A stretch of 64,000 bases of DNA from Sanderia malayensis (lineage: Eukaryota > Cnidaria > Scyphozoa > Semaeostomeae > Pelagiidae): assembly GCA_013076295.1 (NCBI GenBank), contig RQOL01000824.1, positions 558,001 to 622,000 on the forward strand, written 5' to 3'. Every line of letters starts with the position of its first letter. The stretch's first letter is position 1. The notes beneath the pieces are model-generated. The model saw nothing but the letters and a program-made list of their open reading frames with translations. It searched no databases and was not told the DNA's origin. This document shows, piece by piece, positions 38,301 to 48,949 of this stretch. The translations under genes and the position numbers were made by a program.

Positions 38301-41300
38301 AAACTTTATTGCACAGAAAAACTGTTTTAATTCCGAACAACCATTTCATGCATTACTTTAACTTTGTTTTATGCAGTAACACATGTTTTGCTATTGCAAG
38401 TTTGTTTCATGCATTAAAAATTGTTTTACGCATGTCCCCTATGGGGCTCCGTATTAAATAGCTCATGCAGTAAAAATCGTTTTCCAGGACATGAAAATCA
38501 AATCGTTTTCTTACATTTAAACAAGTTGAGAACTTAGACATGGGTGTACGTGTACATGAAGCTTCTCTGTCAGCCTTGTCAAAATGGCGTCTGGCTGCAA
38601 GACATGGCAGCGACAGTGTTTTCATAGGGTGCAGAATTCGCTGTCATAAACTAAAACACAATAATGGCAATATTCGGCACCAATTTTCCATTCATTATCA
38701 TACTCGGAGGTGTTGCAAGTTTCGTCTTAATACACCAAGGTATCAAATGGACAAAAAGGAAGATAAGGGCTGTTTTATTTCTTTTGCAAATGGATGACTA
38801 AAAGTCCCAATTAAAAGCGAACTGCTGTAACCGCTTAATCAATCAATCAATTTCATTCATTCAAGCTTTTAATTACAGGATACATAGACAACTTAATTAA
38901 ATACAAATATATAAAGCTTAGGGCAAATAAAAAGAACTCGGAGGAGCTATCGAGTTATTTACCCTATTACTCTGCTTGCATCTACTATAAAGAAATTGTA
39001 AAAGATTTAAATTTTATGACTAGTTATGATGAAATTGTAAAAGATTTAAATTTTTCAATCAAATTTTAATTAGCCTTGTCTTCCAATAAAATAAAATAAA
39101 GAAATGGGGAACAAAATATGCGACTGAAACGTTGTGTCAGCGTTGATCTTGAACGTTCACAAAGACTTTCCAACGTAAAATTTCCGTTGATGTTGACGTT
39201 GCTTCTACGTTGACATTTCCAACGTTATTCAAAGTAGAAGCAACGTTGTACTTCAACGTTTTCTCAAAGTTGCACTAACGTTGTTTGCCTACTGGGAAGT
39301 GACTGTTCACTGTTCTCATTCGTATTTGATTCGATCCTCAGTCAACTCTCACCATTCTCAACTTCCTTGGAAATTGAAGTGAGGCCGAAAAAGTTGAGAA
39401 TTCGAAATTTCCAAAGTAACTTGTATATTCTCTTGGCGGTAAAACAATTTGTTCCAGACTGGGGGGTGTACAAAATACGTGAAAATACGTCAGCCTTACT
39501 CGAGACAAAACTATTTGCAAAGACATGTTTATACAGCTAAAACCTACGAAAAGAGGATGCTGGGATATGAAATAGAGGACACGTCAATCAAAAATATCTG
39601 TCTTGTTGTCGCAGATATGGTTGGCTGTTCTGGTTGTTCTATTGTTCTCGTGATGCACAACGAGTCAACCCACGCAGACCACATAAGGACATATATTACA
39701 CTTTGCAAGTCTATTAATGTATATCACTTTGTTGTGTTGTCGGTTTTAACACTGTGGCCATCCCCTAAAATATTTGTATATTGCTCAAACGATTAGGTCA
39801 TCGGGTCGACCTTCGGAGCCACACATCATAATTTGACATAAAATTCAAGCATCTAATCTTTACCAAGCGATAACAAAATTTTAATCAGTCCTCTTTTTTC
39901 AGGTCCATATTAAATTTGGTGCATCATGGCGCAGAAGTGATGGTCAAAGTTATTGCACCAACTCATCCATTGATACTTGTCAATTATTCCACCATGGTTC
40001 CTGGAGTGTTTACTACGGCTACTCTCCAACTAACACACCATATTTCTACTCTTCCTTTACTGCTGGGTTCTTCTGTGAAAAATTCAGTATTGATGGAGAC
40101 TTTGTTGTTGGCTCTAACACTGTCACCATCTTCTTACCAAAAAGCTACTTTTACAAAATCCAGTAAGGAAATTTCAATTGCAGGACAAATTTCTTTAATG
40201 AAATAATCCCTAATTCAAAGTTCTCATTTCTAAACATTGAAATCTCATCTCTATTGCTAACAGGACGTCATCTTGTTGTTGGGTTGGCTACTTAAACCGC
40301 TACTCAAGCTCATCTTGGAATGTTCAGATTTTGCCATCATTACAACCACGTCCCGGTGGTAGTATAACAAATTTGAACACACCACCACAAATCGAATACC
40401 TCCCGGTGTTTCAACATAGATTGGAATACAACTCGTGGCACTATGGCCGATATATCCTAAACTATGCATTACCAGTGTCTGATCCAGACAATGACATGGT
40501 CAAATGCAGATGGGCTGCAAATTTCACAGAAGGAGGAGGAATTTGGAATGCACGACTTGGTGAACTGCACGAGGTCAACAACAATTAAATGATTATTTCA
40601 AGTAAAAACAACTAAACAAAAGCATCACAATTTTAACATATCAAATTGAATATTTGTCTTTTTCGTTACAGCACAATTGCTCTTTGTCACTGAGTGATTA
40701 TCAATACGCTTATACCCTTGGCTGGTATGCTTTGGCAGTTATGGTCGAAGATTTTGCTTATGATTATTCATTGGGCAGATACGTGCGATTGAGCAGCATC
40801 CCACTTCAACTTACTGTTCAAATATTCAGTAAGCAATGCGTGGCTCACCTGATACTATTCAATCTTGACTCGAATAAATACAAATTTCACTTGCGACGCG
40901 CATGCGCAAGCAAAAAATCTTTGTGAGTTGGGAGAACAAATTCTTGTGTCTTTCTGTTGAGGGACTGGTTGGGGGGGGGGGGGACCGGTTGATGATTTAT
41001 CAAGTGTATCAAACAATGTATTTGTTAAAACAAATACAGTGGAATCCCGCTATAACGAACCCCGTTTATAACGAACTTCCCGCTATTGCGAACTATTTTC
41101 TCGGTCCCTACAGAGTTCGTTATAGCAGGAATCCACTGTACATTGAAAAAACGGAATGCCATTGCTTTTTCAGATATTTTTATGGTTTCTCCTCAATCTT
41201 TGTGCATGAGCAAAAATTAAGTGTTTCTAAGAAATAACCTTGTGGTTGCAATCACAATAATGTAAACAGTTGCAAGTAATTAATTTAACAATATTAATAA

Positions 41301-44300
41301 CAATATTTAAATTTGTTTTGGGAAATAAAAGTTCTTTGGTTTTGATAAAATTAGTCATCAAACTGGAGTCAAAATGTCCCAACATAGGCAGTAAAACTAG
41401 CTGTCAAATCGCTTGAAAGTAGCTGATTTTTTATTTTGGTGGATTTATTGCAGAAGCTCAAGATTAAATCCATGAACTTTTATGACCAGAAAGTAAAACT
41501 GAAAAATTGAATGGACAAAAAACGTTATTCAGTTGTTTTGCAGTTCAGCTTTTTAAGAATGCAAAATGTGACTTTGATATTAATTTATTTGCTGTTACTT
41601 TGATCACGTTAAGGTTGATAATAGAGTGAAACCATAGCTAAAAGCAATCTGTCGCAAATCACCTGCCCGTAAAATTAGTACATAAGGCACAACAACCCCA
41701 ATACGAGACATACACGAAAGTCTTTCGGATATTTGCTTTTAAATAAGAATATATTATATCCTTTACTGTAAAGACAACATTTCTTGGGAGAATCTCGTAA
41801 GAAGCCCCTGACTTTTGTCTACTATTGTACACACACAATGAAACTTTAACTTGCATCAAAATTGATATATTCTATTCTCAATTTTGTTATTTTAGACTTC
41901 AATCAAAACCCATCAATAATATATGGAAATTACTCAGGAAGATGCCACTCGCGCTATCATCAATCAATAAACATAAATCCCGTTGCAACTAGCATTGCTG
42001 CTACCTCAACACTGGTGTCACCTGTTGCAAGTACCTCTACCGTACCACATACGACATCTGCATCGCAGGCAATGGATGGCTGCCTCTATTATCAGGCACT
42101 GACACATCCCGACAGGGCCTATACCTATAGTGGCTGGAGCCCATACCGTTGTGATAGAGAACTATATGGTTGGTATCGTTTCATGGGACAAGCTGGCAAC
42201 AGAATGATAAATTATTGCCCAAATTCATATGGCTCATCTTACAGATGTGGCTCCTATTACCAGGGTTGGATCATTTCTGGTGCTCTACCATCAGTTTACG
42301 ATGGTGGGTTTCATGACAGTTTTATGTCTTCCTTAGTAATAACACTTCACATGTGCATTCAGTATAGGTCTTGGATTCCAATAAAAGCTATAACTACAAC
42401 AACCATTCATTGAAAACAGCATCATTTACTCTTGTTGTAGGAACTGTAGCAAGACAAGTTTGTTTCTCGAGATATGGATATTGCACTTGTTCGTACACAA
42501 AGTCCATTCTCATTCGCAATTGTGGAACATTTCATGTTTATTGGCTGGACAGTGTACCTTCGTGCAACTCCAGATATTGCGGAATAAGAGGTAGGATATA
42601 GTGGAATTTGTGAGCAACCACTCTTATAAGGCCACATGAAAATATAAAACAATAAGATATTCCGTGACAATTAGTTTGTAGGTAATATTGAATATCAAAA
42701 GAAAAAAAGCATATCAATGTAGACTTTGCAAATATCAACGCTATCTCGTGAAATGTCCAATTTCATTAATTTTCAGATAAAAGTTCCATGGTACACTGCA
42801 GCCAAAACTACATGCGCATCGATCTTGACAAAACGTACTACAACGCATCTTTGTACTCAAGCATTACACTACGTTCAGCATCATGTCCAGCCTGGTATTC
42901 ATCAACTCACATTATGCTTGGAACTGTTCCCGGGTCTTGTGGTTCTACACGAAAGGACACGGCCAACCACATTGTGTATGAAAACGAAGTTGTCTTGACA
43001 GCAAAGTCAACCGGGAATCAATTAATAACCCGCAACCTCGATCAGAAGATATATTTTTCGTGTTCATACGGAAGAAATGGCTTTGTGAGTAACGTTGGAT
43101 TCCAACCAGTCACAAGCATCAATGTTACAGAAGGTGGGTTGTGATTACTACAACGTATACTCAGTAGGTGCACCTAACAATGTCACTTCAGGTTTTGTAG
43201 AGTTCCTACAAACTCTTTCACCGAAAATCCGAATAAAATTCTTATTTAGGTTACAATATATAAGTAGGCGTGATAGACATAGAAATGAGAAAAATCACAA
43301 TTGCAAGAATATGTGATTGTACTCAAGAATGTTTCTCGTATTCAATTTCAGCTGGATGGGGCAACTTTTCGTTTTATTTTGCAATGTACAAAAGCAGGAA
43401 CTACTGGACCCAACACAGCTCATATCCAGTGTCTGTTCAACTAAGAGACATGCTGTATTTTGAAACACGAGCCAGCATCTCAGATAATAGTGTTGTGCTA
43501 CTCATTGATCAATGCTATGCAAGACCAACCATGGACAGGAATCATTATTTGAAATACGTTTTCATCAACAACAGGTATGTTCGTGTGCTTCTTGGTATGG
43601 GGGATAACGGGATACGGATATGTATAAGCATGCTAATATATACACATTAGTGTATCGTTGAAAAAGGGCAACTAAGAACATTGCCACAGACTAGACGATC
43701 ATTCTACTACTGATATAAGGCAAAAGAGAACAGATTCGAACATCTCCTTTCTTTCCTTCTCCTATGATATGTTGTCCTGTTTCATGTGGAAATTGGCATA
43801 TTGTCACGTTTTGTCCACCCTATATTACACATATCCAGCTCTACTAAAACAACGAGGATCTCATCCGCCATCATGAAATTCAATAGCTCAATTGATACAG
43901 TTTGCGATGGGGTGCTCTGAATAAGCAAAAATCCACTTTGCACGCAGGCAAATATAACTAAAGACACTCACCTTGTGGTGTTGTTTTCCATTTGCAGATG
44001 CCCATCTGATGCTACGGTGATGTTTCATGCAACACAGAGAACGAGACAACGTTTCAGCATACAGGCGTTCAGATTTCTTTCAAACAGCACGGCAGCCTAC
44101 GTGCATTGTTTGGTCTATCTTTGCCATGCTTCATCCACTGACAGCAGATGTACATCAGGATGCCAAGGCAATAATGTCTACAGAGCAAAGAGAGATGTGT
44201 CAAATGACAAAAATCGCCCAACTGAATTTTACATGATTGAAACAAGCTTACAGTTAGCCAATGAAGAGACCGGTATGAATTGTCAGATAATTGATATTGC

Positions 44301-44720
44301 TTAAGAGATCGGGCTACCATCTATCTATGTCCTATGTCCAGGGGAGATATCGTACAAATATGCTCGATAGATGTTACATTATATTAAATGTATAGCTTGA
44401 ATGGTTCACACGTGGGGAAAGTCTTGTATCGTCAATATTAATATGTTTCAGGCAAGAGTCACACAAACAAACAGATGATGTCAACTACAAGCATAGTAGT
44501 AATATGTTGTGGAGCTTTGCTTGCCATTGTTATTGTTGGCCTGGCATTGAAGATACGGAAGATGCATCACCAAAATAAAGTCGCTTCATCTGCAGCCTCG
44601 TATCAGATGGAAGATCCTTACAAACAGACTCCAGAGGATCAAAAAGTCAAAGAAATGTTCAAAGAAGATTTGCATGCAGTCGGTGTGATGAGCCCAGCAA
44701 TGCAAGCTGTCATTTTCTAA
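26337..44720 (+). CDS. D8C-ZP domain membrane glycoprotein, copy A (10 exons, 850 aa)
   Basis: Exons: 26337-26480, 39903-40162, 40264-40573, 40672-40828, 41896-42303, 42441-42590, 42777-43133, 43352-43574, 43998-44272, 44452-44720; all GT-AG and in phase. Residues 1-18 are a signal peptide, then SHFRGSFITW opens an N-terminal region (19-290). A Ser/Thr-rich linker leads to a Cys-rich D8C domain (about 353-475, with YRCDRELYGWYRFMG, NYCPN, YRCGSYY and NCGTFHVYWL), as in uromodulin and GP2. The ZP module follows: ZP-N with four Cys (about 480-595) and ZP-C with six (about 596-730). A furin-like RAKR (732-735) precedes a transmembrane segment (about 775-794) and a 56-residue tail. ZP proteins polymerise after release at the furin site; the exact role here is unknown. 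Intron 1 is 13.4 kb. Confidence 0.85.
26950..27545. repeat. Minisatellite, about 55-65 bp unit, roughly ten copies
   Basis: The unit includes TTTTGGCCTTCGATGTGAGT, GGACAGTGATCTTCAACAAA and GTGGGGTGGTTTCT. Units vary in length and the left ones are more diverged. ORFs across it are a by-product of the repetition. It sits next to the putative Helitron 3' hairpin. Confidence 0.9.
28010..28520. repeat. Inverted copy of the 25250-25740 segment
   Basis: Reverse complement of that segment with moderate divergence. It includes GGGTATATATAGGGGTGCTT, which looks like a TATA box reading rightwards towards the ORF at 28609. In this orientation it could act as a promoter for the unrecognised ORF. Confidence 0.7.
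28609..28899 (+). CDS. Unrecognised ORF inside intron 1 of copy A, probably a fragment
   Basis: The frame is open upstream of 28609 without an ATG (the first possible start is TTG) and ends with TAG after 96 codons. Its composition (SEERCNLRTKDTILLPVGEK, PDSGLGVLKIAVSDVG) looks protein-like rather than random, but I recognise no domain. A possible acceptor lies near 28630. A MITE interrupts the DNA just after the stop, and protein-like stretches continue on the far side in other frames. It may be a decayed gene or captured fragment. Confidence 0.3.
   Translation: MQNIASSEPNHVFCTNYSSEERCNLRTKDTILLPVGEKPQHGPVPDSGLGVLKIAVSDVGMTNTKIYQISNSDVNPDSRAERLSLETTFRDEISVV
28917..29228. mobile_element. hAT-type MITE (312 bp, 8-bp target duplication)
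   Basis: GGCACATC flanks both sides (28909-28916 and 29229-29236). The termini are CAGTGGCGTCGCC and GGCGACGCCCCTG, with subterminal GTCCACCCC motifs in both orientations. Confidence 0.88.
29237..29570 (+). pseudogene. Decayed coding-like stretch right of the MITE
   Basis: Protein-like sequence appears in more than one frame, for example SEADSFVKNNSLPGKVF and SQGYVEQFRAFFAALDRKL, ending at a TAG near 29562. Together with 28609-28899 it may be one former gene split by the MITE and by frameshifts. No family recognised. Confidence 0.25.
29757..30080. repeat. Three diverged tandem copies, about 120-bp unit
   Basis: CCAAGGTTGTTCCAGGTCCA recurs at about 29821, 29941 (one mismatch) and 30050, with CATGGTCCATGGAA and TTTTCTC-CATGATTTAA at matching spacing. 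Confidence 0.8.
30081..31810. other. Non-coding remainder of the intron 1 insertion block
   Basis: Overlapping ORFs on both strands at 31000-31830 have no recognisable content. That part is somewhat richer in CG dinucleotides than its surroundings. Nothing further seen. Confidence 0.45.
32195..32440. repeat. Left terminal inverted repeat with iterated motif
   Basis: Pairs with 38205-38453 reversed. The inner half repeats a roughly 17-bp motif, ACTGCGCAAAACAAATTTC and variants (CGCTCCATAAAACAAATTC, ACTGCACAAAACAAATTC), about five times. Such subterminal iterations often bind transposase; here that is inference. Confidence 0.88.
32528..36671 (+). pseudogene. Transposon-borne HECT E3 ligase-like gene, frameshifted
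   Basis: Exons 32528-32572, 33045-33110 and 33831-34734 join in frame; later blocks lie at about 35267-35382, 35460-35540 and 35668-36671, with some joins unresolved. The first three exons encode MAAAEEPKDEDG, a SAM-like stretch and a conserved N-terminal domain (CVRPRNGGGSRGVDM, SLFFENGG, LTVVFVDGK). From 35668 the HECT fold appears: DERGVEEIGVDVNGIYRD, RVPALRHDFQ, GKKAF-like core and the end HTCGCVLELPSTYDAYNEF. In HECT ligases the catalytic Cys lies in that terminal stretch; HTCGCVLELP fits. Two frameshifts interrupt it, one in a T run at about 35841-35845 and one near 36111. Similar HECT proteins are labelled G2E3-like in animal genomes. HECT enzymes transfer ubiquitin; here the product would be truncated. 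Confidence 0.7.
33534..33665. repeat. Near-perfect hairpin, about 56-bp arms, 19-bp loop
   Basis: The left arm (33534-33589) contains GCATCGTGCGTATTTAGAGG and the right arm (33609-33665) its complement with a single-base difference. It lies in an intron of the HECT-like gene. It may be a tiny MITE or a source of double-stranded RNA. Confidence 0.9.
36888..38144 (-). pseudogene. DDE integrase-like transposase with an in-frame stop
   Basis: One continuous frame of about 419 codons interrupted only by TGA at 37509-37511. The N-terminal part (about residues 30-120) looks like helix-turn-helix DNA binding (LGLTYEEINVCLHERHGVRLS). The integrase core has WHIDGYDKLKPYG (first Asp), VRADKGTENG (second Asp, just after the stop) and QRIEAWWS (Glu), about 40 residues after the second Asp. 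A C-terminal region of some 150 residues includes ILRKGCTGWWIEHF and GRPDMMF. It resembles eukaryotic rve-type integrase proteins, not Tc1, hAT or piggyBac transposases. It would cut and join the element's ends. The first in-frame Met may be upstream of the listed start. No intron seen. Confidence 0.75.
38205..38453. repeat. Right terminal inverted repeat
   Basis: Reverse complement of 32195-32440, nearly identical in the outer 150 bp (TGTCCCCTATGGGGCTCCGT at the tip) with a 12-bp indel near 38310 (CACAGAAAAACTG). The iterated GCAGTGAAATTTGTTTTG motif is present here too. Confidence 0.88.
38830..39065 (-). mobile_element. Probable LINE 3' end, truncated
   Basis: On the minus strand it ends in GAATGAATGAAATTGATTGATTGATT, a short-unit tail typical of CR1/L2-like non-LTR elements, preceded by CTCGATAGCTCCTCCGAGTT. 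Copy B lacks the segment (about 52930). A small internal duplication (GAAATTGTAAAAGATTTAAA twice) lies at 38990-39050. Confidence 0.5.
39127..39298. mobile_element. Insertion rich in ACGTT motifs, copy A only
   Basis: Copy B reads straight through at about 52985. The insert contains at least seven AACGTT/ACGTTG motifs in both orientations. Likely a MITE; exact ends uncertain. Confidence 0.55.
41037..41138. mobile_element. Tc1/mariner-type MITE, intron 4 of copy A
   Basis: CAGTGGAATCCCGCTATAAC and its inverted partner ATAGCAGGAATCCACTG, flanked by TA. Absent from copy B (about 54889). Same family as 858-1052. Confidence 0.85.
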
Positions 44721-44764
44721 CGATGGCCTACTAACGGCATAAAACTTTAAGCCTGCTTTTTAAG

Positions 44765-44900
44765 CTGTTAGTTTAAAATCTATTACTATTAGCTGGGCTA
44801 ATAGAAATAGATATTATTCTGTCGCAATGGTAATAGATATTATTATATTACAATTAGCTGCGCTAATTGTAATAGAATAATATTAATAATGTTAGCTTAG
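44765..44900. repeat. AT-rich palindromic stretch 3' of copy A
   Basis: Repeated TAATAGATATTATT and ATTAGCTGCGCTAAT palindromes. Largely missing at the matching place in copy B (about 58685). Confidence 0.6.
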
Positions 44901-45299
44901 AATAATTGACTATTTACTGTTTATTATTAACTATCATAATGGACTTATGAAAAATAAGCAAGAACTTCGCTTATGGCACCTTTATTTCCGTATATCAAGA
45001 GATCGTTTTTGTAACCTTCATCATTAAATGGTAGAAATAGCTTTGAATGACATCGTTGATATCTGGTTCGTGTACTTCTTTGAATTTCACGTTTAGAGCT
45101 ACACTGGAAAGCCACCATGTATACGAAGAATGAAAATCCCATCTTCAATGTCATTGCTATAAAAATATTTTCATCCATTATGCTTTGAACTGAGAGAAAA
45201 TTTACGTTGTTTTGCGTGAAAAATTTATAATTATTGGCCCTTTAATTACTCCTCTTCGATAATTCGCTATTGAAACCCGATTGGTATTTATATATTGTT

Positions 45300-46085
45300 A
45301 TGTAACTTTTCTTGCTCAGGCCTCGGACCACTTCTAGACGCCATTTTGCATCAGATAGTGGGTGACTTTTGCTCAGTAAGTGTCTTTGGAAACCTCTAAA
45401 CAAAAATTTGAAGCTGAAAATGATGGTGTCGACCGAATTTTGAAAAATGGTGCCTAAAATTCCAAATTGCCAGCAAAAAATTCAACATGGCTGCCATAAA
45501 ATTTGGAAAAAATATACATTTTTCGTGTAGCAATGGCGGGGTTGCAGCAGTGGTAGTTTTGTGAGCTCAAAACATCGACTAAAACCATATTTTGAAATTT
45601 CTCTACTAAAATTACAGCTCCTAGGCTCCTTCATCAGGAAAATATGATGTACTCACAATGATTGACATTTGACAAAGGAACTTGACTGTTTCGATAGAAA
45701 TCTGGGGCGAGTAGATGACCCATTTCAGCGCGAAAGTAAACATGATTGATGCTGACGTGATAGTCAGTGTAATTTGATCAGTTGTAGGGTGGAGTGCTCT
45801 TAAATGTCGAGCAACCTAAGGCTGATGTTTAAACAGCCATGATACTAAGCTCAAACTATTATGATTACACAGATAAAGCCGAAATGACTATGCTAGATTG
45901 GCTGAGATGGATGTTAAGTTCTACAATGAAAAGTTAGAAGAATTTTATTGACATTGTCAACAAGCTATCTCTTGGTGGCACATGTTGCTTACCACATGGT
46001 AATTAGGTAATATCGCCTTGGCAGAGGCGCAAAATTTTGTTCCAGTATGAGATAGCTTAATCTGGTCCAAAAGTAAAGCGTAGAA
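45300..46085. repeat. Duplicated 3' flank, copy A
   Basis: Matches 58890-60048 downstream of copy B in several blocks (GGGTGACTTTTGCTCAGTAA, CAAGCTATCTCTTGGTGGCA), ending near CAAAAGTAAAGCGTAGA. It contains no convincing gene. Copy B has an additional 350 bp (about 59450-59800) in the middle. Confidence 0.8.
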
Positions 46086-46319
46086 AAGTGATTACAGTAA
46101 ATTAACTGGCATGTCTCCATGCAATTTGGCTAAACAAAAGCATCAGCATAAAGATCGACTTCAATCCCTAAAAAAGTCTGGAGGGCTGCCCCCTATTAAG
46201 TCATATGTCAGGCCATACTTCACTAGTGGAAAGCGCCTCGTTTGCCTGTAAATAGGGGTGGCCCCAGTCCCCCTGGCGCCACCATTGATTGAAGGGTGGA
46301 CGGGCATGATGATCACTTA

Positions 46320-47122
46320 AGCCTGGTTCCCACTATGACATAATGGGCTAAGCGCGTCAGGAAAGCTAGAGTTAACGCGTCATGTCCAACATGTTTCCAT
46401 TGGGGTTTAATGGGCTAAGTGCGTCAAGAAATTTAGGTTTTAAGTTGTTAAACGCTTTAACCCCCACACGTTTCCACTATGGTTATTGCTGGGTTTAAAC
46501 GCAAAAGAGTCACCCATGAGCAATAGCACGGCTTTGTTGACCCAAAATGGTGTAATCACGACACAAATAAATAACCTCAACTGTGGATATTGCATATTTC
46601 CCTCGCAAGAGAAGACTGCGAGCCAAGCGAAAAAAAGTAAAATTTTGGGTTAAACAATATTAAAATTAAAGTCAAAGCCAGTGGTGAATAATATAGCTTG
46701 TATAAAGAATTGAGACTGCAGGATCGGGGCGAGGCACATTGCCCAAGCATTGTTTGTGACATTCTTGTGTCCTTATAATATTTTTTCTTTTGGCATAAAG
46801 GCAAGGATAATTTTTTACTACTTCAGATAATTTCTCATCAACCTGGAGACTCATAATTGCACATTCGAGCGCCATTTTGAAGTTGTTTCTTATTTTAGCA
46901 ACCCAAGAATGTTAATAGAATGTCATCACTTGCGACTTTGTCGAGGTTTTAAAGGGTTTAAATATCAAAACTTTTTGATATTTAAACCCCATAAAACCCG
47001 TGGCTTAACTTAGTTTTATTGGACATAACGCGTTAGTTTTTGTGTTCCCACTAGGGCATAAAGCGTTAACAAGTTAAAACCCAAATTTTCTTAGCGCGTT
47101 ATGTCCTAGTGGGAACAAGGCT
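46320..47122. mobile_element. Inverted-repeat element with TTA target duplication (803 bp)
   Basis: Ends AGCCTGGTTCCCACTATGAC and CTAGTGGGAACAAGGCT, flanked by TTA. Internally, GGGCTAAGCGCGTCA-type and TTTCCATTGG-type units recur, and a central hairpin (TATCAAAACTTTTTGATA) lies near 46965. A 3-bp TTA duplication fits PIF/Harbinger-like elements. No ORF of note. Confidence 0.7.
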
Positions 47123-47388
47123 TTAGTGCACGAGAGCTGTCAAAGGTTCTACTATGAGATACAAGAAGAAATATGAAGAAAAACTAATCATCATCACGAG
47201 GACGTATGCCACAAGGATCATTCTGGCAATTTCTGTTCAACAGCATTGAAGAATTAACTCCAACCATAAAAAACTATGATCATTATAATTATGACTCGCA
47301 TTTGCAACCCTGAGTGTTGCATACCACATGATTTGTATTCATTATTTGAGATTCAAGATTGCAAATTAGGCTCATTATTTGCGCTGTA

Positions 47389-47983
47389 CAGGGCTCTCAT
47401 TTCGCTTCATGTAAAAATCCTTAGAATTTCACGAAAATATCCTTAGATTTTACAAAAATTCCTTAGATGCATAATAATAATAATAATAATAATGGTAATA
47501 ATGCGAATCTTATACAGGAATTGAAACTTTAACACGTAGTGCTGTTATCAACGTATGGTGAATTTTCTTAATTTGCATAATTTTGGTTTTTTGGCACATA
47601 ACTGTACCACATAACTAAAAATCACAACTGCCGTCATTTACAAATGGTCAATCGCAAAAAGTTGCATTCATGCTGAGCCGGAAAACGCTTCTAACACCTA
47701 ACTATTCTATTTACTTGGTGATAGGGCAACCAACCAATATATTTGGGTGGGGAAGTGCCACAATTACTAAAATTACCGAAGATTGACACTTGCACTACCA
47801 GCACTTGCATAGTAGATGTGTGTAGTTTTGCTTTGTTTAACTTTTTTTTAGTATGTTGTGTTCTAGTTCTAAATTTGGAAAATTCCTTAAAAAATCCTCA
47901 AAAACTTAAATTCCTTAAAAGTACCCTTAAAAATCTCCAAAATTCCTTAGTTTAAGGAAAAATCCTTAAAAATGAGAGCCCTG
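47389..47983. mobile_element. hAT-like MITE (595 bp)
   Basis: Ends CAGGGCTCTCATTT and AAATGAGAGCCCTG with repeated AAAATCCTTAG motifs next to both. GCTGTA flanks both sides (6 matching bases of a probable 8-bp duplication). An AAT microsatellite lies at about 47470-47495. Confidence 0.75.
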
Positions 47984-48667
47984 GCTGTAAGCAGCAAATA
48001 TTAAAATACAGACGGTGTGCAGGATATACGCTTCAGTGAGAAGGCGAGAAATTGGCCAATGGCAGCAGCTAATTCCATAAAGACAATGGCTACAACAATG
48101 GCTAGTTTAGCGTATTGTTTACCAGATTAGGATTTGCCAAACACCCACAATAATACGTGCGCGCGCATTAATGTCAAACAACGGAACAATCAATGTATTG
48201 AAACGTGATGAAGTGAAGAAAGTGAAGAAAATAATATCAATATCAAATTAAAGACAAACGTTGCGAAGCTAAAAGTTGAGCTTGAGCAAAACCGAATAAC
48301 TAATTTTATTGAATATTCACGTTTTTAAACTCCTGGACATAAAATACCCTGGATTCAATTTTCAGGATTGAACGCAGCAAATTAAAAAAACATTTGTTTT
48401 GAGACCACTCAAGCATAAGCAATCATTTTGACTTCAATTTTCGATCTTGTTTCATCAAAGTTAAAAAAATTTCATTTCCCAAAACAAAAGTGAAATACTA
48501 TAATTGTTGTATTAGTTGCATAAGCATTACAGCTAGAAAACTTTCTTCTTTTCAACTGATGCTTCCAACGAGTCAAAAATGCTCGGTCCTCGGTCGCTGT
48601 GCGTGATCGTGCTAGTGGCTCCGCTCATGTTGCTTGTTATTTCAACAAGTTTACATTTTATCCAATG

Positions 48668-48806
48668 TAAATGGCTATGACTAAAATTCTGAATGAACAG
48701 GAATGAACAGGAACGAACAGGAATGAACAGGAACGTGGGAGGAATGAACAGGAATGCTTCGTTTCATTCCTGATCATTCAGCATTTTAGTAATAGCCAAT
48801 GTAAAT
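48668..48806. mobile_element. Small inverted-repeat element filled with GGAATGAACA repeats
   Basis: Ends CCAATGTAAATGGCTATGAC and its near-inverse AATAGCCAATGTAAATCC. The interior is about six copies of the 10-bp unit GGAATGAACA/GGAACGAACA. Confidence 0.6.
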
Positions 48807-48949
48807 CCAGGAAAAAGCTACGATTTCAGGCCAACAAAGAAATGTTGCCTTCTGTAGGCCATAGCCATCCCTTTCTTGTACTAACATACAAAGTTCATCC
48901 AGGCTGTTCCAGCTGATTACGGTAATCTGCACATCTCCACAGCGCAAAT

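Larger units (their letters stand above)
32195..38453. mobile_element. 6.26-kb DNA transposon carrying HECT-like and DDE integrase-like genes
   Basis: TTAAAT flanks both ends (32189-32194 and 38454-38459), and the homologous intron of copy B keeps a single TTAAAT (52573-52578) with no insert: direct proof of the borders. The termini are inverted repeats of about 250 bp starting TACGGAGCCCCATAGGGGAC. Two convergent genes lie inside: HECT-like rightwards (32528-36671) and integrase-like leftwards (38144-36888). Both are disabled. The 6-bp duplication and the termini do not match a superfamily I can name with confidence; the TTAAAT target might suggest piggyBac or Kolobok, but a 4-bp TTAA reading breaks the inverted ends by two bases. 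Confidence 0.9.

Noticed and set aside
38407..38625. Minus ORF MKTLSLPCLAARR (and 52538-52864)
   Set aside because: Part of duplicated intron 1; frame differs between copies and no domain is visible.
39338..39526. Minus ORF with FHVFCTPPSLEQI (and 53025-53231)
   Set aside because: Intron sequence conserved only because of the recent duplication; no splice signals or known family.
39916..40206. ORF beginning MVHHGAEVMVK (and its twin at 53578)
   Set aside because: Out-of-frame shadow of ZP-gene exon 2; the true frame starts without ATG after the splice acceptor.
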